A DNA stretch of 64,000 nucleotides from Candidatus Zixiibacteriota bacterium (GTDB lineage: Bacteria > Zixibacteria > MSB-5A5 > GN15 > JACZUZ01): NCBI GenBank assembly GCA_024280775.1, contig JAJRPM010000003.1, positions 1 through 64,000 on the forward strand, in the 5' to 3' direction. The notes under the pieces are model-generated. The model did not search any database. It saw nothing but the letters and a program-made list of their open reading frames with translations, and was not told where the DNA came from. Below, piece after piece: positions 54,823 to 63,212 of this stretch. The position numbers and the translations under genes were made by a program. Position 1 is the stretch's first letter. Every line of letters starts with the position of its first letter.

Positions 54823-55398
54823 ATGACAGACAAGAAACCATCAAGTGATGTTGCTTTCAGTCCCGCTGTAGAAGCAGTTCAGGAACGCTTTGGTTCGCGC
54901 GCATCATATGCGCGCATGGAAGCAAAAGGCGGATTCACTGTTGAAATCACAGAAGACCTAAAGGCCTTCATAAGTGAACGCGACTCGTTCTATCTTTCAA
55001 CAGCCAGCGCCGATGGACAACCCTATATTCAACATCGCGGCGGCCCGAAGGGCTTTCTAACTGTACTTGATGTACACACCTTGGCCTTTGGTGATTTCAA
55101 AGGTAATCGACAATATATCTCAGTCGGGAACCTCACAGAAAACAACAAAGTCTGTTTGTTCTTAATGGATTATATAAATCGCAAAAGAGTCAAAATTTGG
55201 GGTACAGCAAGAGTCATTGAAGACGATGCAGAACTGTTGGAAAAAGTGACCAGTACCGGCTACAAGGGCAAGCCCGAATGTGTCTTTGTTATCGATGTGG
55301 CAGTTTGGGATGTGAATTGCCCGCAACATATTACACCAAGGTATACCAAAACTGAGATTGAAGATCTCGATATTTGTAACGGCTGCGCGCCAGAATAG
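54823..55398 (+). CDS. Pyridoxamine 5'-phosphate oxidase-like protein
   Basis: The 191-residue protein has the PPOX split barrel: 'FISERDSFYLSTASADGQPYIQHRGGPKGFLTVLD', 'YISVGNLTENNKVCLFLMDY' and 'RVKIWGTARVIEDD'. The C-terminus adds cysteines 'NCPQHITPRYTKTEIEDLDICNGC'. Such proteins bind FMN or F420 and reduce or protect against xenobiotics. A GGAGGAG site precedes the ATG. Part of the operon. Confidence 0.92.
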   Translation: MTDKKPSSDVAFSPAVEAVQERFGSRASYARMEAKGGFTVEITEDLKAFISERDSFYLSTASADGQPYIQHRGGPKGFLTVLDVHTLAFGDFKGNRQYISVGNLTENNKVCLFLMDYINRKRVKIWGTARVIEDDAELLEKVTSTGYKGKPECVFVIDVAVWDVNCPQHITPRYTKTEIEDLDICNGCAPE

Positions 55399-55427
55399 TC
55401 TGTGTGTCGACAAAATATCAAAGGAAC

Positions 55428-55508
55428 ATGGACATACAAAAAACTGTAGTTTATATGGAAGGAACAGCATATCATTGGCGAGTTGAATGTCGATCCGAAT
55501 TTACTTAG
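55428..55508 (+). CDS. Mini-ORF of 26 codons
   Basis: AAAGGAA precedes an ATG reading 'MDIQKTVVYMEGTAYHWRVEC' and five more codons to TAG. It fills part of the 148-base gap before the transporter gene. A further six-codon frame (55533-55550) overlaps the transporter ATG by four bases. These could be coupling cistrons or remnants. No family recognised. Confidence 0.3.
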   Translation: MDIQKTVVYMEGTAYHWRVECRSEFT

Positions 55509-55546
55509 AGAGATTTATGTAGAGGCAAACATATGAAGAAAATTTC

Positions 55547-56914
55547 ATGAAGAAGTCTAAGAAACACGGAATTATCAATAAGGGCATGTCCTTAGTCGCA
55601 GATGTGCAGCCAGGCGAGATGAAAATGGCTGCGCTTATGACTTTGACTATCTTTCTCATCCTCGCGTCCTATTTGACAGCCAAGGTTGTCCGCGAACCAC
55701 TTATTCTGGCCAGTGGTGGAGCTGAGCTCAAGAGCTATGCTTCTGCATTTCAGGTTGGCTTGCTACTTATAATAGTACATCTTTATACAAAATGTGTTTG
55801 TACATTCAATCGCCGTAAACTGATCAACTCAGTGACGCTGTTTTTTGCGGCTTGCTTGGTTGTTTTTTGGGGAATCCTGACTTTTCTCGGTCCGATGAAC
55901 GGAATTATTTATTACCTCTGGACTGGAATTTTCAGCTTAGTGATTATTGCGCAATTCTGGTCATTTGCTAATGATGTCTACAATCCTGAACAGGGCAAGA
56001 GAATATTCGTCTTTTTGGCTTTTGGAGCTTCAGCTGGTGGTGTTTTTGGTCCCATGTTAGTCGGCCAAATTTTGGAACTCGTTGGGCTGTACAACCTCTT
56101 GCTGGTTTCCGCTAGTATGTTACTAATAAGCTTGGCTTTGATGAATTACATAGAATCGCGCATCTACCTAGATGAGAGTCATTGCCAATCAACTGCTGGT
56201 GAGGAAAAAGGACAAAAAGTTATTAGCCATAAGGGTCCACTAACGATAGTTATGCAAAGTCGCTATTTGCTCCTGATAGCGCTTTTGGCGTTAGTTTCTA
56301 ATTGGGTCAACTCCACAGGAGAATACATCCTAGGCAGAACTGTGGGAGAAACTGCCACACAGATGTTTGCAGGTTTAGAAAATGCGACCGAACTTAAGCA
56401 TGATTATATCGGAGGGTTCTATGCGGACTTCTATAGTATTGTTGGATTTTTGGGTCTAGCAATACAATTACTCCTTGTCTCTCGTATAGTAAAATACTTG
56501 GGTATTCGCGTTGCGCTGATGGTATTGCCCATCATTGCTCTGGGTGGCTATGCCACCATGGCTCTTATCCCTGCTCTAGGATTCATACGCTGGGCAAAGA
56601 CCGCTGAAAACTCAACCGACTATTCGCTCAATAGCACTGTTAGACAGATATTATTCTTACCGACAACGCGTGAAGAAAAATACAAAGCCAAAGTAGCCAT
56701 CGACACGCTCTTCGTGCGCGCTGGAGACTTGTTGTCAGCGGGCTTAGTCTTCGTTGGCGCCGAACTTCTTGCGTTTTCAGTTAGTCAATTTGCTATGGTA
56801 TCAATCGCGCTAGTCTTGTTCTGGCTCTTACTGGCGTTCCTAATTGGCAAGGAGAATCAAAAGCTAGTCAGCTCAGCGCCTATCGAGACATCCAAACAAC
56901 CAGAGCTCACATAG
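55547..56914 (+). CDS. Tlc/NTT-type (ADP/ATP translocase-like) transporter
   Basis: The 455-residue protein has eleven or twelve membrane helices. Signatures are 'KVVREPLILASGGAELK', 'FWSFANDVYNPEQGKRIFVFLAFGASAGGVFGP' and 'ENSTDYSLNSTVRQILFLPTTREEKYKAKVAIDTLFVRAGD', the NTP/NDP-exchanger-related family. Known members in plastids and intracellular bacteria exchange ATP for ADP. Many free-living bacteria carry related proteins of unknown substrate. The gene is followed closely by Omp85-type and lipoprotein genes. Confidence 0.85.
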   Translation: MKKSKKHGIINKGMSLVADVQPGEMKMAALMTLTIFLILASYLTAKVVREPLILASGGAELKSYASAFQVGLLLIIVHLYTKCVCTFNRRKLINSVTLFFAACLVVFWGILTFLGPMNGIIYYLWTGIFSLVIIAQFWSFANDVYNPEQGKRIFVFLAFGASAGGVFGPMLVGQILELVGLYNLLLVSASMLLISLALMNYIESRIYLDESHCQSTAGEEKGQKVISHKGPLTIVMQSRYLLLIALLALVSNWVNSTGEYILGRTVGETATQMFAGLENATELKHDYIGGFYADFYSIVGFLGLAIQLLLVSRIVKYLGIRVALMVLPIIALGGYATMALIPALGFIRWAKTAENSTDYSLNSTVRQILFLPTTREEKYKAKVAIDTLFVRAGDLLSAGLVFVGAELLAFSVSQFAMVSIALVLFWLLLAFLIGKENQKLVSSAPIETSKQPELT

Positions 56915-56928
56915 CTCCTCACTCAAAA

Positions 56929-58248
56929 ATGAAAATCCTCTTAGGCACATTCCTTACGCTTCTGATTTTGGTGTTGATGACGGGCTCGTCACTCTCCAAT
57001 GACACGACAAGAGTGGTGACAGCAGACTTTGATACGACTCGCGTCCGCGATGTTAAGCCAGTCAAGAAGAGCGTCAGTGAAACTCTGGCGGATATCCCAG
57101 GCGAATTACTTAAACTTCCGATTTACACATTCGAATTCGTCACCAAACAAGTTGTGATGAACCCGCCGTTGACAAGTGTTCTGCCACTATTCCAAAAACG
57201 AGGCGAGCGGACAGTTGCAGTTCCAATGATTGGATATAGCACACGCGCTGGCTTGAAACTTGGCTTTGCAATCAATATTCTCAACAGCAGGTCCACAGGA
57301 GTTCGTCTCAGATTCAAATCATACTACTCAACCAATGAGTATCAACTCTATCGCCTGAGATTCGGGCTTCCACAATTCTTTTCAACCAATATCGGTTTGA
57401 ACATCAGCGCCCAGTACAAAAAAGAAACACGTCAGAGCTTATATGGTATAGGCATGACCAGCGCCAGAAGCTCCGAAGTCAATCTGACTCGCGAGGACAT
57501 TGTCCTTGAAGCTCGTCTGCCTGTAGAGGTAACGAAGTCTCTACGGTTTAGTCTCTATTCTAGAGGCCAAACAACGAATGTATTCGATGGTACAGACCCA
57601 GATATCGAGGGGAGCTTAGTAGTTATTGCCGATGACACTAGGTTAAACCTAATGCCAGGGCAATTGGATGCCTTACGTCACATTGACTTTGGATTGGAGC
57701 TTGAGTTTGACAGCCGTGACCACGAGGGTAGGCCGACCAGTGGTAGTCATTTGCTTGGAAACTTCGAACATCTCTCGGGTGTCGGAAGATCCGAGGGTAG
57801 AGATTTTGACGCTTTCAATATCGACTTAAGTCACTATATACATCTTTGGCGGAAACGAACTCTGGCAATTCGCGCCAATTACAAACGCATCGACGCCACA
57901 GGCGCTACCAGTGAAAACCCTCAGGCGACACCCTATTACTTGCTGAATCGTCTCGGTGGATTAGAAGCCCTTCGTGGCTACACTTCAGGTCGATTTGTCG
58001 ATAATGACGCAGTGCATGTTTCAGTAGAGTACCGCTATCCAATCTATACCAACGTTGCGGCATTTGTTTCCTTAGATGAAGGGCGAGTCTATCGGGCTGT
58101 TACACGAGAGCCCGTTTTTGATAACTGGCGCAATTCAATTGGGTTTGGACTTCGCATTTTCAATAGCCAAAAGGCGCTGGCGGTGGTTCAAATTGCGCGC
58201 AGTGACGAATCAACCCGAATCTATTTTGATATTGGGGCGACATGGTAG
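56929..58248 (+). CDS. Omp85/BamA-type surface-antigen barrel protein
   Basis: The 439-residue protein has a signal peptide (residues 1-24) and a C-terminal beta-barrel with repeating amphipathic strands. The Omp85 L6 signature 'LGGLEALRGYTSGRF' occurs near residue 340, and the terminal strand 'STRIYFDIGATW' ends in Trp, an outer-membrane insertion signal. No POTRA domains are seen between residues 25 and 100, so it is a short Omp85-like (patatin-/D15-like) protein. It overlaps the lipoprotein gene by seven bases. Confidence 0.85.
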   Translation: MKILLGTFLTLLILVLMTGSSLSNDTTRVVTADFDTTRVRDVKPVKKSVSETLADIPGELLKLPIYTFEFVTKQVVMNPPLTSVLPLFQKRGERTVAVPMIGYSTRAGLKLGFAINILNSRSTGVRLRFKSYYSTNEYQLYRLRFGLPQFFSTNIGLNISAQYKKETRQSLYGIGMTSARSSEVNLTREDIVLEARLPVEVTKSLRFSLYSRGQTTNVFDGTDPDIEGSLVVIADDTRLNLMPGQLDALRHIDFGLELEFDSRDHEGRPTSGSHLLGNFEHLSGVGRSEGRDFDAFNIDLSHYIHLWRKRTLAIRANYKRIDATGATSENPQATPYYLLNRLGGLEALRGYTSGRFVDNDAVHVSVEYRYPIYTNVAAFVSLDEGRVYRAVTREPVFDNWRNSIGFGLRIFNSQKALAVVQIARSDESTRIYFDIGATW

Positions 58249-59975
58249 AGCTCACATTTCCAAAACCAAAGAGGAAGGAGTTCGTCCATGTCCTATTGCT
58301 AGCAACATGGCTAGTGGTCTCCTGCTCAGCCCCTCCAAACTTAGGCAAAGAGCAACCCGTGTGGCGTGACAACGACAATCAGCCCATCGCAGAACCAGAA
58401 TTTAGTGAGCCCTCGTTAATCTGGCTGGCATTCAAACGCACTGGACCAGATCAAGTTAAGGAACTGCTCGATTTGGATAGAAATTTTCGTAAGCTAACTG
58501 GTCACCCGACCCAAGCAAAAAATACAAATAGCTACGACGAGGTCCCCAACTCCAGTTGGTTCACGAACCGGCATGGATATTTAGCCACACGCCTGACTCC
58601 AGAAGAAATCAAAACAGGTAGGACAATAACTCCGGGACCTGACGCTACGAAACAATGGAAAGTCTTTAGACCGAAACTCGGAGGAGCCACACCAGGTTTT
58701 TGGATAGAAGATGCTCGCGGTGATCAATACTTGATAAAATTCGATCCTGCTGGACATCCGGAGATGGCCACCGCTGCTGCTGCAATGGGCTCCAGATATT
58801 TTTACGCAAGTGGATATAACGTTCCACAAGAGTCAATCGTTTATTGGAAGCCAGAGATTCTACGAATCAAGGAAGGGGCCACAGTCAAACTGCCTGATGG
58901 AACAAAACGGATTCTAACTATGCATGACATTGATTCAATGCTAGCGCTTGTGCATCACGAACCCGATGGAACCATCCGCTCATTAGCGTCATTGAACATA
59001 GGCAATGTCAAAGGCCCATTTCTCTATGATGGTGTCGACAAAAACGACGTCAACGACTGGTGTCCGCATCAACATCGCCGTGAACTGCGTGCCTTGCGAG
59101 TTATTGGATCACTGGTTAATCACTACGACTTGAAAGATAACAACACCATGAACGTCTATCTTGGCGAGTCAGGGCAAGGTTATTTGAAACACTACCTGAT
59201 GGATTTTGGATCGACATTTGGCGCTGATGGACGCGCAGCCAAACCTCCGAACAAGGGTTATGCCAATATGTTTGACTTGCGAGATGTTTTGGTGAATATC
59301 GCAACACTTGGTCTGAAAGCCTGGGCCTGGGAAAACGCGCGGAATTACTCCTATCCCTCTATTGGTTACTTTGAATCTGAAATCTTCGAACCACACAAGT
59401 TTGATCCCATAATTCCCAACCCTGCTTTTGAACAAATGACTAGTCAGGATGCTTATTGGGGCGCTAAAACAGTCATGGCATTCAAAGACGAGGATCTTCG
59501 GGCTTTAGTTGATGCTGGCAAGTTTTCAAATCCCAAGGCTGCCGCGTACTTGCTAAAGACCCTAAAGGAGCGTCAAGTCAAAATCGGCAGACATTGGTTT
59601 TCAAAAGTCAATCCAATTGACTACCCACGCATTGTAGCAACCGATACTAATGTCCTCATCAATTTCGATGACCTCTGGATAAGCTCAGGGCTTGGTGTCA
59701 AAGCAACACATGAGTTTTCCGTGAGTTTCAACGGCGACAAAATCATCGAACTTAGAGCGACAAGTGGTGATGCAATTTCTTTCGATAAGAGTGATTTACA
59801 GGTGATGCGCCAGGTGATAAGTAATTGCGGAGCCAAAGAGAGCTGTCGTCTCTTCGAAATATCAGTCTATTCAACACGCGACAGTCGCTACTGGAAAATG
59901 CCCACCGAATTCGAACTTCTGCTAGAAGACTCCAGTTCGAAAACTCGCATTGTGAGTATCAGGCGCCCAAGTTGA
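58242..59975 (+). CDS. Lipoprotein with protein-kinase-like fold
   Basis: The 577-residue protein has a lipobox with Cys28 ('LVVSC'). Residues 110-340 look like a kinase-like fold: a glycine-poor ATP pocket with Lys166 in 'YLIKFDP', helix 'HPEMATAAAAMGSRYFYASG', catalytic loop with Asp296 and Asn300-301 ('DLKDNNTMNVYL') and 'MDFGSTFG' with Asp321. The order K, D-x(3-4)-N, DFG is that of HipA/FAM20/CotH-like kinases. Exported kinases of this kind are little studied. It overlaps the Omp85-like gene, so they may work together at the outer membrane. Confidence 0.75.
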   Translation: MVELTFPKPKRKEFVHVLLLATWLVVSCSAPPNLGKEQPVWRDNDNQPIAEPEFSEPSLIWLAFKRTGPDQVKELLDLDRNFRKLTGHPTQAKNTNSYDEVPNSSWFTNRHGYLATRLTPEEIKTGRTITPGPDATKQWKVFRPKLGGATPGFWIEDARGDQYLIKFDPAGHPEMATAAAAMGSRYFYASGYNVPQESIVYWKPEILRIKEGATVKLPDGTKRILTMHDIDSMLALVHHEPDGTIRSLASLNIGNVKGPFLYDGVDKNDVNDWCPHQHRRELRALRVIGSLVNHYDLKDNNTMNVYLGESGQGYLKHYLMDFGSTFGADGRAAKPPNKGYANMFDLRDVLVNIATLGLKAWAWENARNYSYPSIGYFESEIFEPHKFDPIIPNPAFEQMTSQDAYWGAKTVMAFKDEDLRALVDAGKFSNPKAAAYLLKTLKERQVKIGRHWFSKVNPIDYPRIVATDTNVLINFDDLWISSGLGVKATHEFSVSFNGDKIIELRATSGDAISFDKSDLQVMRQVISNCGAKESCRLFEISVYSTRDSRYWKMPTEFELLLEDSSSKTRIVSIRRPS

Positions 59976-60000
59976 AGATTAGTGCGTGGCCACTTGAAAT

Positions 60001-60840
60001 CTATATCGGCAAACTGATTCGAAACAAAATCGGTGGACTTAAGTTCTGATTACCGTTTTGCGACGAATTTGATTTCTTACTGAAATTAAAAAACAATTCA
60101 GAAACTAAAATTCCAGCAAGCGCCCCAACCAAAACATCACTCGGGTGATGCTTATAGGCATGAACACGGCTCAGCCCGACAAATGCTGCCCAGCCATAAA
60201 GCGTTCCAGATGAAACCCATCTCCAACTTCGATACTCCGAATTCGTCATTCGTCTGCGCATAGTTTCTCTAACTCGCAAATTCAAAAAACCCGCGGAAAA
60301 GAATGCGCCCGATGTATGTCCCGAGAAGAAAGATTGCTGGAGGTACGAACGTGTGAACACTGCTTCGGCGTTAACGTCATCGTCAAGCACATGCCGCAAG
60401 GGGCGGTCACGCGCAAAGATCCCCTTGGTTATGTCAGTTATGCCTTTGGTGGCCATTGCTCCTGATACAAAAAGAAAAATGTCTTCTGAAAAGTCCTTGC
60501 CACGACTGTCTCTAGGGTAGCCAAGATTGATAGCTGAAAGAGCTACCCCGCTGAATAGTGGTGTGACAAATGCGCCGAATTCCGTATCAATAAAATTACT
60601 TTTCTTGTGCAGCTCATAATCGCCGCCCAGCCAGCGTTGAAAACTCTGCTCAAAAGGGAGGTGGCCTCTGATGACCGGCGCTTTGTCTGTGGGAATCCTC
60701 TTGATTCTTGACCCTATCAGACTAATGCCAGCAGTCCCAGCCCCGACTGCGGCGACCTCGGACCCAGACAGATAGTCTTCAGCCCTCAGTTGACAGACAC
60801 CAGCAAGTACGAATGTAATGGCTATTATGACCCTAAGCAT
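60001..60840 (-). CDS. PAP2-superfamily phosphatase
   Basis: The 279-residue protein has a signal-type start at ATG 60840; a longer frame exists but adds an implausible charged tail before the signal. PAP2 motifs are KGIFARDRP, SFFSGHTSG and SRVHAYKHHPSDVLVG with both catalytic histidines. Such enzymes dephosphorylate undecaprenyl-, lipid- or other phosphates in the periplasm or outer membrane. It converges with the operon ending at 59975. Confidence 0.9.
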   Translation of the reverse strand: MLRVIIAITFVLAGVCQLRAEDYLSGSEVAAVGAGTAGISLIGSRIKRIPTDKAPVIRGHLPFEQSFQRWLGGDYELHKKSNFIDTEFGAFVTPLFSGVALSAINLGYPRDSRGKDFSEDIFLFVSGAMATKGITDITKGIFARDRPLRHVLDDDVNAEAVFTRSYLQQSFFSGHTSGAFFSAGFLNLRVRETMRRRMTNSEYRSWRWVSSGTLYGWAAFVGLSRVHAYKHHPSDVLVGALAGILVSELFFNFSKKSNSSQNGNQNLSPPILFRISLPI

Positions 60841-61240
60841 GGCCTTTTCAAAGCGCTTCTTCAGTTTTGTAATCTCAAGCTCAATTTCATTTTGCTTGGT
60901 TAGGCCGCATTGCAGCGCGACAAATTCTGTTTGCATGTCCAAGGCTAACTAGGGCATCTTGTTGTCGGAAGTTAAGTTACATGTTTCTGAATTGCAACGG
61001 TTCTTTGGCACGAGCCATTTTTTCGCATTTCTGACGAATCAGATTGGAATTCACTCTCTGAAAAACAGCTTTCTTCCTCATTCAACCAGCCAAGATACTA
61101 ACTCTTGAACTGGATCAGAAATTGGGGGGCAGTATATCTCCTACGCAGACAGGTAGGATCAAACTTGTACATCGAATGCGTTCTTTATAGTGCACTTTGC
61201 GCGGTTTCGTCTAGAATTTATAACCTCGAGGATTACGACA
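60841..61240. other. Intergenic segment with IS-end-like sequence
   Basis: No gene is visible. Positions 61103-61132 (TTGAACTGGATCAG followed by AAATTGGGGGGCAG) resemble the right end of IS3-family elements. No transposase accompanies it, so it may be a solo end. Confidence 0.4.
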
Positions 61241-61684
61241 GTGAGCAATCTCAAGCCAGCCGGGAAAGTCTTTTTTGCAATACTCTTGGTCAGTGTTCTC
61301 TTTGTTGCCAAGAAATGTAACGACGTCTTGGACGGTAATTCATGGTCGAAGAGAATCGAGCTGTCCACATGTTCGGAGCCTATCTATTTGAACAAAATGG
61401 TCTGGGGAATAACCACGACTAATCAGCGTATTACAATTTCTCATTCCGGCAGTTCTCCCTCGATTCATCCTGACACTACATCGAACTATTCATTCAGAGA
61501 AGATATGCCTTTTTACTACCGAATCGAAGGTGACACTCTACTTGTAATCTATACTCCTATTCTGTCCTCTGTTCCCCCCGAGTTTGAATGCTCAGACTAT
61601 ATACAGCAAGTCAAAATCACAATGCAAACGTCCGCCAAGTTGTTTCGAGAGTTAGAGTCACTAGGTGTGACTGAGATCGAATGA
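61241..61684 (+). CDS. Hypothetical single-helix exported/membrane protein
   Basis: From GTG 61241 (GAGG nine bases upstream) the product is 147 residues with one hydrophobic segment (residues ~8-26), then a beta-rich extracellular part with three cysteines. No family recognised. It lies upstream of the RHS remnant on the same strand and may be cargo of that region. Confidence 0.5.
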   Translation: MSNLKPAGKVFFAILLVSVLFVAKKCNDVLDGNSWSKRIELSTCSEPIYLNKMVWGITTTNQRITISHSGSSPSIHPDTTSNYSFREDMPFYYRIEGDTLLVIYTPILSSVPPEFECSDYIQQVKITMQTSAKLFRELESLGVTEIE

Positions 61685-61888
61685 AGCTCTAGTTCCATAG
61701 ACGCTGCCAGGATACACAGTACAATGAATATGGCCCATTTGTTGTGAATTACTGGTTAAAAAATACAGCTTAGCGAAATGTGAAGGTCTCCATCAGGACG
61801 TATCGATGGGAGTGTAATGAGCATCCTGTCAGAAGCACGATAATGGACGTGGGAGACCGCGTGACGAATCTCTCGCCGCAGTCCACCG

Positions 61889-62248
61889 ATGTTTCGCTAC
61901 AATCTGACGGATCATCTTGAAACTGTCGTTACTCAGGCGATGAACACTGGTGACTTGAGGAACAAGTATCAGTATTTGCCCTACGGTGAGTTACATAGAT
62001 CTTTCATCTATGATGAAAACCAGTTCGGCTGCACTATTCAAGAAGCTGAAACCGAACTCTCAACCGTAGTGATTTACCACCACGGCGCCCGGTACCATGA
62101 TGTATTTGTAGCGAGTATCAAACCAACATGCAGGGATATTCAAGTCTTTTCTAATCTCCTTCTAACCGCGAACTTCGCTCAACTCAATGAAACTCCTACC
62201 AACTGCAAGTTACTTCAACCTTCTAACACTAGTTATTACAATCGATAA
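61889..62248 (+). pseudogene. Degenerate RHS-repeat core fragment
   Basis: The translation 'YNLTDHLETVVTQ', 'NKYQYLPYGELHR', 'NQFGCTIQEAETEL' and 'YHHGARYHDVFV' parallels the RHS core order 'YDHLGS', 'YDPFGE', 'FTGQERDxEtGL', 'YGARYYDP'. Substituted key positions, loss of the upstream RHS repeats and divergence after 'GARYHD' indicate decay. RHS cores normally release C-terminal toxins. It is the last trace before the presumed island end. Confidence 0.7.
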
Positions 62249-62621
62249 GATGCACTTGGTTACTGTTCAACGAGATACGCAAACTGTGAGGGTCGAATCT
62301 CTGTCTCTCCGCCACTAGAATCTCCTTCCTTGCCCACCTGCCAATTCGAGATTCAGAGAATCTCTAAAACCTCCGGCATCCAAAAAGTTGCGAAATTCGT
62401 ATACCCAACCCCGCCATTAATTTACTATTTCACAACGATTTAACTGCCTGCGGCCGCCACGGGATTCGGCTCGCGGACATTTACAGTCCGCTGGCCTCGA
62501 TTCCTTGACTTACAATCCAATATAGAGTTTGGGTCAACTCGGATTTCCTCATGTGCGCGAGCTTTACTTTCTATATGTTTACTGCAGAGAGTAGGTTACG
62601 CGTGAGGTATCGAAACAGGTA
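62249..62621. other. Intergenic region with tRNA-like fragments
   Basis: No gene is visible. A tRNA-Ser-like 3' end (62291-62314), the tRNA-Asp repeat (62406-62418) and a hairpin GCGGAC-ATTTACA-GTCCGC at 62473-62491 cluster here. They may be remains of integration events. Confidence 0.45.
62406..62418 (+). other. Putative attR, copy of tRNA-Asp 3' end
   Basis: The bases CAACCCCGCCATT repeat 37230-37242 exactly. Upstream bases GTTGCGAAATTCG weakly parallel the tRNA T arm GTCGCGAGTTCG. This is expected for a partial tRNA end regenerated at the far border of an island. Confidence 0.5.
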
Positions 62622-63212
62622 TTATTCATTGTCTTGCTCTGAGCTTACATCGCGCTTCCAAATGAAACTCTTCTTCACAAAAAGAAACTTTATTTGAATT
62701 CTCAGACGGTCGTCATCGATGAGAGTCAATGTCGGAGAGACCGTTTTCCCTTTTCGGTGTGCGTAAAACTCCCCATCGCGCCAACTATCCTTCCCATCAA
62801 ACTTGTAATCTTTCAGTGCTTCAAGCCCCAGTAGTGGTCGGCTTCTCAGTTCCTTTTTCTTGTTTTTCTCATCTCTGCGGATCTCTTCTGTTTTGCCCCT
62901 GCCTTCCGATGGCTCTATCCAGACTATTGTTCCACAGTACATTTCGCCACACTTGTATATTTCGATCTTTTCGACCGTCTCTCCGCCTTCTTCAATAAGC
63001 CATATACCAACTATGTCATCAGGTTTTGTTTCGCTGGCGTTAACCGTGGAAAACAGTAACAGTATGCCCAGGAGTAACCCAAACGCTCTGATTATCATGC
63101 TCCGGCTTACCTGACCGCTCGTATCACTATGCCTACTCATGTTGGCGTTGAAACCCATTACATTATCGTCGCTTGCCACCGTAATAGTTGATCCCCCGGT
63201 ATTTTCATTCAT
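62622..63212 (-). CDS. DUF2147-family exported protein
   Basis: The 196-residue protein shows the DUF2147 core: 'DDIVGIWLIEEGGETVEKIEIYKCGEMYCGTIVWIEPSEG', 'LLGLEALKDYKFDGKDSWRDGEFYAHRKGKTVSPTL'. It belongs to small periplasmic proteins of the family, function unclear. The frame begins at 63212 overlapping the RND gene stop (TAATG); an ATG at 63098 would place a signal peptide (MIIRAFGLLLGILLLF) directly at the N-terminus. Confidence 0.85.
   Translation of the reverse strand: MNENTGGSTITVASDDNVMGFNANMSRHSDTSGQVSRSMIIRAFGLLLGILLLFSTVNASETKPDDIVGIWLIEEGGETVEKIEIYKCGEMYCGTIVWIEPSEGRGKTEEIRRDEKNKKKELRSRPLLGLEALKDYKFDGKDSWRDGEFYAHRKGKTVSPTLTLIDDDRLRIQIKFLFVKKSFIWKRDVSSEQDNE

Noticed and set aside
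62455..62500. Complete tRNA on the minus strand
   Set aside because: The anticodon arm has an extra base and no acceptor stem can be formed, so it is at most a fragment.
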